64,000 nucleotides of DNA from Entoloma clypeatum (lineage: Eukaryota; Basidiomycota; Agaricomycetes; Agaricales; Entolomataceae): the NCBI GenBank assembly GCA_963565915.1, contig OY751487.1, forward strand, positions 3,906,001-3,970,000. The letters are read 5' to 3'. This document shows positions 34,966 through 46,061 of this stretch, in pieces (position 1 is the first letter of the stretch; each line of letters opens with the position of its first letter). The translations under genes and the position numbers were made by a program. The notes below the pieces were generated by a model. That model did no database searches. It was not told where the DNA came from and saw only the letters and a list, made by a program, of their open reading frames with translations.

Positions 34966-37900
34966 CTATCTATAGGGTATACCTGCAAAGGAAACGTTAG
35001 CTAGTTGAAGACACCTCCTGCCATATGACTAACCATTTTGGAGCTGCAAAAAAATAATGGCCAGATCAGATCATAGGGGTGCTCGAAACATGAATGACTT
35101 ACTCTTTGGAATTCATCATATGCAGTGCTTCTAACATTTTCATGCGCGTTACGAACGATTCCCATCATAAAATCCGCTGCCTGCCTCTCGTTGAGGTTGA
35201 GCGCGAACCGATCACGGAGCCTCTTGATTGTCGCCTCCCCTTTGAAAGAAGGCAAACCCGTGTCAAGCATGAGTTGTACGGTACTGATGAGTTGCTCCGC
35301 ATGCGGCCGAATTGTGAGGAATGCTTTGACGGTTAGATTTTGGAACAGTTGATAACCTTGAGAGTAGCGACCTCCCATGAGAACAACCATCTCGTGGTTC
35401 AGTTTAAAGGAGCTCGGTTCAAATTTCACACCCTAGAACACGTATCATTAGCACGACACATGATAAGAGAGGCTGGGACGCACCCCTGGTCGTAATAGCG
35501 GTGGTCGAGGTCAGTAGAGATCATACAACAAGTTACAATGAAGACATATCTATATCGAATAGAAAACCAAAATCTTATGAAGCAATCAATCAATGCACGT
35601 CCAATTATACAAACGCAGGCGCATGTCATACCGATATGGATGATGTGACCTTCACCGTCAATCATGATATTGCCATTGTGTCTGTCTTTGATTTGCAATA
35701 TATAGCAAGCGACAGAGTATGCGGCCATGGATTGTATGAAGTTGAGCCGCGCCTTTTGGAAAGCAATGGAATCTTGGCCTCCATATTTGGCCGTGAAGAA
35801 ATCGAGCAAGTCATTAACCTTCGCGCGACCCATCTCATCGCGAGATGTAGCATTCGGCACGACATCGATGACCCCGCACTATGAGGAGCACCGGCTTTCC
35901 AATCAGGCGCTGAGCAAAAACGAGAGGAAAATAATGAACTGACGCCGGGTCCAGTGGCCGTTACGCGGTACGGGTAAAGATACAGCGTAAGTCCAACGCT
36001 CGTGAAGATGTTCTTGAACATGGCGATGACTTGAAGGGCAAGTACATCTTGACGACAGTCATCTCCCACTTTAAAAATCGCCTGCAGCCAAACATCGTAC
36101 TCAGTCCGTGTCTCATTCCCCTGTGCTGCTAGGATAGACTCCGGATCCGTGTTGACAACGATGCGTTCCTTTCTGACCTTGAATGTAGCCATAAATGGCG
36201 CCTTGATTGAGAATAGGCCAGATGAATATATAAAGTGGTACATTTGGTTTTTGGAACCTACTTTTGCATGACTTTGCAGAGGTCGACCTGATTTCTTGTC
36301 AATGTCTATCACTTTTCCATCAGGATTGCTTGGCAAGTAAACGCCGACATCAACGGTGATTTTTGCCATCTCTTCATCAATTCTTGCCTTCAAGGGTGTT
36401 AAAAAAGGTGGCATTGACAAAGATTGTACTTCAGGTCACCTTCTTCTCCGGCTTCGTCTTCTTGATGAATGGCTTCAACTTTCCGGATATGGACGTGACT
36501 TCATTGAAGAAGTCGAATTCTCGGTTGTAGAAGTCTCTAGCATCACCAGAAAGCGATGCCACCACTTTTTCTGTCACTTCGTCCAATGCAGGCTTCAAGG
36601 AATCTTCCTGTGATCAATGTATTTGTAAAACGATAACGGCACAGGGGAACGCAATTTACCACTTCACCCAAATCATCTTTGAAGCAATTAGCTTTCATAT
36701 TCCATATTATCTGGTGGCAAAACAGTTGTGAAATCTTTGCCGTCTCGAATATAAAGCGGGCCACATAACCTGTTAAACAAACATGGTACATTTTTTTGGT
36801 TAAAACAGGAAAAGAACACACCGAGGGTGTCGTATCGAAGAGCTTGAACGACCTGAGGAACGAAGAAGAACGTCAACTCAACAGGATGCTGTTCCAGGAC
36901 TCTATGTGCATATTGCAGAATCAAGGGGTCACTTTGATAACGTGGCTCAAAAAATGTGTTCGCGATGACTGGTGGAACAGGTGCCCAGAGCAGAGTATGC
37001 TTCCATGAATTCATGAGTTAGAATGAAGTTGCTATGGTATGAGAAATATGATACCTTCAAATCTCTGCGTGGGTAAGGTTCCAGTCTGTCGTTTAGCAAA
37101 AACAGCAAGGCCTCTGGTATATCAAGGACTTCAATCGGGCTTGATCGAATCAACTTCGTCACTTCGTTGCGAAGGTTGGGACTGGTAAAGCGCTCTGGGA
37201 GGTGCACAGAAATGGCTGGATTTATCTGCCATACCGTACGAACGATGCCAGGCCACGATGTCTTTCAGAGGTGAGTAATGTCAGACTGAAACCTAGAAAA
37301 AGAAATATCCGCATTCACCTCAAGCATCGCTGCAGCCGCAACGTTGACCTGATCGGTGCCCCGTTTGGCATCATTCGTAGGATTTTGCCAGACTTGCAAT
37401 CTTAAGATCTCATTCTCTGTGAGGAGGCGGAGGGGTTGGTTGATATTGCGGAGTCTGTTGGTATAATCTGAAAGGGTTGAGTATCACTGGGGAGAAATGA
37501 TATGGCTATTCACATGAGCTGCGAGATGAGATTTGGGCCGGCGATAAGCTAGATATCTCAGGTGAACCTCGGATGATATCATTTTGTAAGTAAGAAAGGA
37601 ACTCTGCCGAGGCTTTGATATCAGCATCTACTTGTACACGGTTGGCACCATATGACCACCTTTGAACAAAGTTAACAAAGAAACAACTGCAGAATACTAG
37701 TCCCACTTACTGCGGGCGTACCGAAAACCAGGAAAATGCGAGGGAGTAGAGGCTCTCGCGGAGAAGGCTCTCGGAATAGGAATCAATTTGAGAGCTCTTC
37801 AGTGCCTCGAAGCCGAATAGAAGGAGGGAGAAGCGCGCTTCACGCGCCAAGGCATGTGTGCTATAACACCGGTCATCTGATGGTCTGAAGGTCAATGAAG

Positions 37901-40900
37901 GATCAAAACTTACCTAAGTGAGCGGTAGGCCCTTGCAGAGCGTAAAACGAGGTTTTGGATGATGAACATCATTTCAGGACTGCGGTACCTGGCTGCTTGT
38001 AACCGATTCAAGAGCATCTGGAGAACGAGGGTATGAGGGGTAAGGACTCGACGAGCATTAGACATCGCTCTGTCGATGACTTTCTTATCCGTGGGGCTAT
38101 AGTCAATCGGATGGTAAAATGGATCCTCGTAACTGTGATGCCTGTCAGACCTGAAAAGTGGAACCATAAATACACATACTTATAACACTTCGAGAAGATG
38201 CCTCGTTCATGCTTGATCGCGTCGCACCACGCAGACAGAAGTTCCGTCATCAAAGCAATTTCTACGTCAGGTTTCTCTGCAATAAGCCAGCTCCAGACAT
38301 CAATGCTTGCAGCTACGGCGGATGGGGTTCCAATTTCAAGTGGAAGAAGAACGATGTAGTGAAGAAGGTCATGGTCACACTGGAAGAGAATTGGGACTCC
38401 AAATTCACGACATCGATTGATCACTTACCTTGCCCAATGATAGTAGCATTGCAGAACATCGGAACAAAAGCCTCTTGAGATCTTGAAGTGTAAGCGAACT
38501 GCTTTTGTTTCGTACTTCTTCAATTGTTACGGACATTTTGCGACTCAGCGCTTCAATTTCATTCAATGGTGCACGTTCAGGCGGCAACTTGCCCAATTTA
38601 TCACTCCCTTTGTGAATTCGCATCAGTGGATTATCTTCTAAGTTGAAGGCCGAACCATACCTTTCTCAGAGGCCAGGCGCACCCCTGCCGCTTCTCCGGC
38701 GAAATAAGACTTAATGGCGATCTGACTGGCCAGATTTTTAGCCCCGTCTGTCTTCCACTTTGACAGATTCACGAGGGAAGCTGTAAGAAGCAACGTTGAT
38801 TGTGGCGGTAAAACAGATAGGATTACCCACTTAATTGCCGTTGTACTGGACCGATGGTCTTGCCAAAGTGCTCGGCGACGGAAGCACCCAACTCTGAGGG
38901 ATTGCTTCCTGAACTCTGATTGGATACAAGATATTTCTGTTGAGATTTTGAGAATGAGGTCTGCTGTTGCGAAACTTGACGCCAACCTGAAGCGTTGTCT
39001 GTAGTTCAATAGGGGCACGACCAAGTGCTAGCTCGAACCAATTGTTGGCATTGCGATGCAGCTGGCCTAAGATCTCGTTCCTTGTTTGATAGTTATCCGT
39101 CAATTGCAAGGTGATCCCAGCTCTCTCGGAATGAAATTCATAAACAGGATTATACTGGTAGAAGAGAGTTATGTTAGGTGGCCTCTATTATCCAGGTTAA
39201 TGCCTACCTCATCAGTGAACTCATTATCACAAGATTGTCGAAGTAATGTGAGGATTTCCAGTATCGCAAATACGAGAGCAGGGTCACACATCAGCGAAGG
39301 AAAGGATGTTATCAAGCGGTTGAGATATTTAGTGGCTATATCTCTAGCCTTCTCAATCCGATGGGTACTGTAAATCAAGAGAGCACGAAGTTCCAAGGAA
39401 AGGTGGCTTGGTAGTATCTGTTGAGAAGCCTGTGAGTTGAGTTCACTGATGCAGTCCCGGATGACCTGTTGCGAAAGGTTAATCAGTCATACTTAGACGT
39501 AGTCCTGCACAGACGGACTTTTTCTGCAACTGAGTCCATGCAAGCGGACAAACCGGGATGCTTGTTGATACTCTCATTGGTGAAATACGTAACGAGTGAT
39601 GAGGTGAGCCCAGCAGCGGAACGCATGCTCTCCAAATCATGCATCATAAGGATAAAGATTGTCTGCCCAGTCGACAAGTTCCGGATATCCCCTGCACGTA
39701 AGGCAATGTGTTTGAGCAAAGTCGTTCGATGTTTAGCAACCACCTATGCGCGTTGTATTGATTTCGGGGTGGTGACCATGGAGAGCAGACTTACAGTATG
39801 CGCATACTCCTGACGAATAGCAGAATTGTACTCGATGTCACTAGTGACTGAATCATGGCAGTCCTCGAGCACGAGGGAAGGTGTTTTGGCGGCTATACGA
39901 GATAGAGCAGGCTGCAACCAATCCATGGCAATTTCTTCTTTGTTGTCGATGGAGGTGAAGTGAAAGAGAAGACAGAGGAACCACATATTTCTGAAGAGGG
40001 CCACAACTGCTGAAGAGGGGTTTATATGCGGGTTGAAGTCTTTGTGAGCAAGTAAAGCATCGATAGGAAGAAGGAGTGATGACAATTGCTCAACCATATC
40101 ATCGATCTGTGACACCATCTCCAAGTCAGGGTATGATTGAAGGAGAATTCTTACTGTTTCCTCACCTTCACATGGTGATTTTCAGTCTTCAGGTTCTGTA
40201 TCGCAACACCTTTATCAGCGAAGAAGGTCAGCAATTCGATGAGATAAATCTCGTATAGGTCAGGCCGCCGCTGCAGTTCTTGAGCCAGTCTTGTCTGAGC
40301 AGCAAGTACCTGGATGCATAGTCAAATGGCAGTCTACTAGAACATCCGACACAACATGCCATGTTATTGGAAAATCGAGGGTCATCTGGGTTTGCTGAGC
40401 GATTGATTGATGAGAAGACACGTATAACGTCGATAAAGGAATTTTCAGGAGCGGAAAGCGCTAAATCAACCAGATTGTATGCAATGGCAGCTTCAACAGT
40501 TGGCTCTGCGGACCGGAGTCTTTGGAGAAGCATAGATATCGTAAGGCGAGTGACCTTCATGAGGAATTAGTGATCATCAGCAAGTCCGAAGAATGACGAT
40601 ACTTCTTCTATCTTGAACTCAATTGCAAGCCTCGTAACGACCGATATAGTGGTAATTCCGATAAGCCTTTTCTCATCCTCCGATAATCCACGTAGCCCAG
40701 TGTCCAGCAAGCTGGAAGCAAATTCCTGGGAGCCGTAGACAGAATTGTAGCCAGGCTGGGGGCTGGAAGAGCTTTCTTTGCTTGTTGCGGCGATATAGTT
40801 GAGGAGAGAATACATATTGGATAGTATGAGGTCATCTCCCGGAGAAAGCTGCGCAATTTTGAATCAGCAATAATTGGCCACAAATGATTCGAACCCACTC

Positions 40901-42586
40901 GGATACAGAGTGCTAGACATTTGGCAGCAGCCGCTAAAGGAGGAGGGGCTCGGGATTCTGAAGCGAACTCGAATTCAAAGATCGGCAGAGGGGACGTGAC
41001 GAAGCGACGAAGGTGGGTAACCATTTTAGGTGCAACGTCTGGGAAGCTGTAGATCCTGTTTACAAAAGGGCCGGGATGAATGGCATTGTATTTACCTCCG
41101 AACAAGGACAGTGGTCGCCTTCAAAGCAGCTTCTTGAACAAGGTTGTCTGTGAATGGTGACTTATCGCTCAACAGAAGGAGTAAGCGAGAAAGGAGCTCC
41201 TCGTCCAATTCATGTAGAGATACAGAACAGACCGAAGCCAGTTTCTGGAAACAGGATCTCAGCTCTCATTGGACTGGTAGTAAAGAAAGGTCACACCAAG
41301 CTTTCTGACATAGTTTCCCAGGCATAAGTATCAAGAGACGGTTCGGATTCCATCTCTTCGATTTGCGCTAGGAGATCGTTAAAGCACTGCATGGAATACT
41401 TGATCGTTCGTCTCAAGGCATCTTCAGTTTTTTCCTCGTGAATACCAAGTGGGTCTGGAGCTTGACGCATAAGAGACAACCAGGCTTTGTTGGCCGCTGC
41501 TGCCTCTGTCGCACCACCTGAGTTTGTGGTCATAGGAGGTGCAAGAACTGGAGCCAAGACTGTCCATTGTGTTTCTATCACGCAGCAAACAATAAAATAT
41601 CCGCTAAGAGGTCGCTCTTGAGCGACGTAACGTGAGACGAATGTCTGGACAAAACGTTGCGTGGACACATCAATCTCTTCCTTTTGAAAAATGTCGAGCA
41701 ACAAATTATTGAGACGATCGACGACGGCAGGGGAACAGAGGGCGTTGAGTTGTATCGAGAGGCTTTCCCATTGGGTAATGGTCCATGGAAAAGACGTAGA
41801 ACTGATAGCACGATATAACCCATGTAAAGTGGGAGCTAACTGGGTCAAAATATCGAGAGCTGTTGAAGGGGTCAAGTAGAGAATAAGAATAGGTTATATG
41901 ACGCATGCCTTCGCAATTTCTAATCATTTCCACCGTCTGAGATACGAAGGAACATATAGCTGCGGTCGCTTTCTCGGTGTACTGAGGATGAGAAGCTGAC
42001 AGGCGGAGTAAAGCGGACACCGTTGAGTGGACGAGCTGATCTGGAAGAGCCCAGTCTGTTGGACAACATCTTCTTGTTGAAAAAGATTCAACGTTCATCA
42101 CGGGCGGTACTGACCTTGCCACGAGAGGGACTTATCAAAGTCGATGAACGGTACATCATCAAGGATATCGATTAATGCCGGCATGAGAATGTTGATGGCG
42201 CCATTGATACGAGTCTCTGGAAAGTTGACGACAAGCTCCCCAAAGGCGATATTGCAATGAACCCTTGAAGCAGACTTGGCCATATCAGAGAGGGCGGCGA
42301 GCAGGGGTGCCGGGGACGCAGATGCGAGTACATACCATAAACACGCGCCTCTTTTCATGTTTTTGTGTTTCTCTGTTCCCTGATGGATCTACTGCTTTCA
42401 CGGCGTCGGCTCTGATATGCACCTTAGAGGCGATGAGGGTTTGTGCATGGTCCACATCACCGTGGGTCTCGTCAATGTTGGACGCAATATCCGAAAGAAT
42501 CCTTTGATGGATATTCAATTCGAGGCTGGAACCGATGTCAGCGAGCAGAAGAGTTTCTAATATTCTAATCTGACGCACCAGTCCAT
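34966..42586 (-). CDS. STT4: Phosphatidylinositol 4-kinase III alpha (Stt4)
   Basis: Largest gene of the window, 7.6 kb on the minus strand with many short introns. The N terminus begins with an 8-nt first coding exon (ATGGACTG), joined to CLELNIHQRILSDIASNID. Helical regions follow, then the PIK accessory domain (about 37000-37700, e.g. SPIEVLDIPEALLFLLNDRL). The kinase domain has FKVGDDCRQDVLALQVIAMF, the catalytic loop KDRHNGNIMIDGEGHIIHI, DFGFLFDIGPGG, VKFEPSSFKLNHEMVVLMGG and the ending RLQNGIPYR. Stt4 makes PI4P at the plasma membrane, needed for PI(4,5)P2, cell-wall signalling and actin. Within the kinase domain the conserved DI-GPGG requires an AT-AC intron and an 8-nt micro-exon. Confidence 0.95.
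35484..35491 (-). other. 8-nt micro-exon in STT4
   Basis: GACCAGGG codes the second and third bases of Gly plus Pro-Gly of DIGPGG, between the AT-AC intron and a GTGCGT...CTAG intron (35433-35483). Confidence 0.6.
35492..35549 (-). other. AT-AC intron in STT4
   Basis: On the minus strand the exon ..TTCGATATAG is followed by ATATGTCTTC and the next needed coding bases are GACCAGGG, preceded by CTATTAC. No GT-AG choice keeps the conserved DFGFLFDI-GPGG. The intron is 58 bp with a CTGAC branch-like motif near its end. Confidence 0.6.
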
Positions 42587-42687
42587 ACCACGTCTAACAC
42601 TGATACTGTTGATCACGTATGTTTACTTTCAACCGCAATGCAATTAGGTAATATGCAATGTCCAAACCTTGACTTCACACAGCACAT
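42587..42687. promoter_or_regulatory. Divergent promoter, STT4 / coiled-coil gene
   Basis: 101 bp between start codons on opposite strands. Confidence 0.5.
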
Positions 42688-43655
42688 ATGGCACGAACAC
42701 CAAGTTGGGGTACCTCTTTTCTGGCTCTCAACAATTGATCAACAGACCTTAGCAAAGACGCGTCAATCATCGCGATCGAGTCGTCGTACAGCTCCTGTCA
42801 GGTTTACAAACGAAGATGATTCCGAAGGCGAAAACATCTTCGCAGAGACTGGCAGTATCAGGGAGCGTCATATCAATGCGCAGTCGTACACCGATATTGA
42901 AGGAGATATTAGTCGCCTCCTCCAAGAACATCGTGGTATGTGGTTTCTCTGGTCTTCGTGTTTTTGTGCTTTCAAATCCGATGGTAGAGAAACAATTTAA
43001 GAAGATATCCAGCTGGGCAACAACATTCCAGGCACAAAATGCTGCCATATATGCGGCTGCACGTAAGGACGCCAAGGACTTATCGCACGCGGGTATCCAG
43101 TATATGTAAGATCTTCGGAATGATTCATCTATACAGCTCTCTGATCTCCAATCTAGAGAGAGTGCTAGACTGGGACTACAAGATCTGAGAGCTCAAGAAG
43201 TATCCTTCGAAAATGCCCTTGAAGACTTTGAACAATTAGCCCTTGCTCAGGAGGTTTGCATGCGCCAATCCTTGAAGGTCCCTGAGATTTCCTCAACCCA
43301 CAGGCCTCTATCGACGCGTTGCTCCCTGCATATTCCCCACTTTTGGAGGGGTCAGCCCGTCAACGCTCTGAACAAGTGAATGCTGCTAGCGAGATGCGTC
43401 AGTGTATTCATATGGTAGCGCTGCAGCTACTTACTCTTAGCCATTTGGACCCATCTTCCAGTAAAAAGTAACCCTTCCAGACGCCAAACGGCCGTCAAGA
43501 GAATTTCAAAAAATGCATTGATACAGGTTGAAAATGTCAGAGAAACGGAACGGGTAAGATCTCTCTATTTTCACCAGATTTTTGATGACCACATTCAGAC
43601 TGCGAGCGATGCCTCGACACTGATCAAACACTACAAAAGCTTGCTGTACACCTGA
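42688..43655 (+). CDS. Unrecognised basic-then-helical protein, about 230 residues
   Basis: About seven exons keep one frame: MARTPSWAKTRQSS (exon 1, 22 nt), a basic Ser/Arg stretch and acidic NEDDSEGE, then predicted long helices (TDIEGDISRLLQEH, EKQFKKISSWATTFQAQNAA, GLQDLRAQEVSFENALEDFE), and the end ASTLIKHYKSLLYT. Every intron is GT-AG and in phase, which supports a real gene. Heptad-like spacing and many Glu, Lys and Gln suggest a coiled coil. Size and layout resemble small kinetochore or tethering subunits, but I cannot assign a family. Confidence 0.7.
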
Positions 43656-43766
43656 CGATAACCCATATGCCGCATGCCATTCTTTCTTTCATGTCTCAGT
43701 CACAAATGGATGTAATAATCCTCTCATGTCGAATAATGATGTAGGTTCGTCAGCCTATGGATCAAT

Positions 43767-45186
43767 CTACTGGACAAAGGTGGCGTGAGCGATGAACGAA
43801 ATGAATGAGGATATAAATCTTACCAGGTCCCAATTTGACCTCTGCAACATTCCCTGCGAACCATGAAGATGAAAGTGAAGGTATTCAGCCATGAATACCC
43901 TCAGCATCAGATTCCAGCGACGCATTGTGGCGATGTCTAATGCTTTAGCATCGTCCTGAAGGTGGGACGTCAAAATTTGTGGGGATATATTATCAGGAGA
44001 ACAATACCTTTAGAGTATGCCACACACCAGGGAAGGGTTCGGGTATAAGATGTAAAACACTGACCCCTCGTTGTAAGAACGGGACATGGTCATCTCCAAT
44101 ATAACCGGTATTTTCTAGCTTTTCCCGTTTCAAGAAATAGCTCACCCATTTCCCCGGTGCCATTGAATTGCTATTTTCAAACATGAAGGCGCCGCTGTCC
44201 CCCAGTCTGGTCTCCACTGATCTCAAGGCATCAAAAAGCCAGGCGGTTTCGAGATAGTAAGAACGAATCGACGGTTGAGGAGCGCCAAGAAGGTCGAGCA
44301 AAATGAAATGTTCTATTCCCGAGAGTTCCGTCGTTTGTAGGCCCAATCTGCGTCTATCATGCGGCGGGAGATACGTCGTGTCCCACTTTTCTGCGAGATG
44401 TCTAGGACTCCATCAACATTTTCCAAGCCCCCAAGGTAAAGGAAACCGCACCTGGCTCCATAGATAGAATCGGTATCACTCCAGAAGGCAAAAGCCTCTT
44501 CGCCATCAAAGAACACAAGCTGCAATGTTGTTTCTGCCACCTCCTCGTCTTCTACAAGCCCCTCCTCCAACCGCTCTTTTCGCTCGTCGAATAACGGGTC
44601 GAGTGCTTCCGCGAGATCCAGGAGCATGGCACATGGTGCAGCCGAGTCGGTCGCTCCGACGAACTGTGATCCTTTGGTTATTTGGGAAAGAAGAATGACT
44701 TTTGGCCTTGCCTGGTTATGGGGGTATGAGGGAAAATATTTGCTGTCGTAATGAGCGGCCAGAATGACGCGTCGGGCGGCACTTGGGTCTTTCGTCGCAA
44801 TGATGTTTCGAAACCGTTTGACTCCAATAGGGGTTTTGCCACTGAATTCGTCGATGTCGATGTGCCAGTGAAGCGCTTTGAGTGTGGATATGATATAATT
44901 TCCAACAAGCGTGTTATTGGCAGTCCCAGCTGTTAAGATATTGTTGAAACCAGATTGGGACTGTGAACAGGATAAACGTACAAACGCGTGGTATCAATAT
45001 TTTGGCCAAGTGCGAGGAAGGGTTATACGGGTCCACGTTTTTGACAGGGTCCGTAATGGATAGGAGAGTCGATATGCTGCTCGCCGAGAGCTGAGGAAGT
45101 GCCCGTTCACCGAGGTTTGAGGCCTGGCATGACCACGAGAGACAAGAGAGGAAAGTGATAGCAAAACCTAGTCTAGCAGATGGCAT
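43767..45186 (-). CDS. QPCT: Glutaminyl-peptide cyclotransferase (QC, M28-like)
   Basis: Minus-strand spliced gene. A signal peptide (MPSARLGFAITFLSCLSWSC) starts it. The M28-type metal site is visible: AAHYDSKYF (Asp ligand region), FVGATDSAAPCAMLLDLAEA, QLVFFDGEEAF (Glu) and GDDHVPFLQRGVSVLHLIPE (His). This matches secretory glutaminyl cyclases, which convert N-terminal Gln or Glu to pyroglutamate. The last exon ends FIAHATFVQ; a further intron near 43850 is possible, so the exact C terminus is uncertain. It is divergent from TRAPPC4 (51 bp between starts). Confidence 0.85.
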
Positions 45187-45237
45187 ACTGTATAAGAAGC
45201 AGCTCGTCAGCAATTTGACTCATATAATACTGCCGTC

Positions 45238-45804
45238 ATGACTATCTTCGGGCTCTGGGTATGGCTGGTCCACTCACTACATGGCTGATCAATGCAGACT
45301 AAGCATAACTTAGGTTATAAACAAGGCCGGGGGTCTGGTGTACCAACGGAACTTTGCAGGTTCTTGTCAACTCGCGACTCAAATCCATGAGGCTCATCAG
45401 CTGGACAGATGGCCTCGCCCACCTCACCTCAAACGAATATCTGGTCCTCGCGGGCACGCTTCATGGCATCCATGCCATCACGAGTCGATTGTCGCCAGTA
45501 GGACCAAGCTCTGGCGCGCAAGTAATCGAAGCCGAATCTTTCAAGATGACCATCCTGCTCACTGTCACAGGTTTGTCGCTTTTGTTAGCGCAAGACACAC
45601 AAAGCCTCACCCTATACAGGCACCAAATTTGTCCTTCTCACTTCATTGACTGATACGACGGCGGACTCTGTTCTCCAGAAAGTCTATGAAGCCTTTGCGG
45701 ACGCTGTCATGAAGAATCCTTTCCATACACCTGAAATGCCTATTCGCAGTGAAGGATTTGACACACGTATCACATCCCTCATAGGAGCTAGTCAGACGAC
45801 CTGA
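45238..45804 (+). CDS. TRS23: TRAPP complex subunit Trs23/TRAPPC4
   Basis: Four exons (45238-45258, 45314-45359, 45409-45570, 45620-45804) give exactly 137 residues. The longin-like sequence runs MTIFGLWVINKAGGLVYQRN, DGLAHLTSNEYLVLAGTLHG, AESFKMTILLTVTGTKFVLL, then VYEAFADAVMKNPFHTPEMP and RSEGFDTRI. It is a core subunit of the TRAPP complexes, the guanine exchange factors for Ypt1/Rab1 at the Golgi. It is short, like other fungal versions that lack the yeast insertion. Confidence 0.9.
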
Positions 45805-46061
45805 TCTCTCTCGCATCATTTCCGACTTTAGGCTACGATGTCGAAACAAACCATGATCTTCCAAGGCATATGCCGTTCGTCGAGGCGCTGGCACTTCCTG
45901 TACACCAGCCACAAATATCAACACATCACGTCTCGATATCCTTGGCTACTTGTGGGAGGTGCCATGTAATTATGTAGAATATGACATGGAAATTCGTGAT
46001 AAATTTCACCCGTTGACTCTCGTGTCAGGTGACGAGAAGAAGGTCGTCAATTCCTACATTC

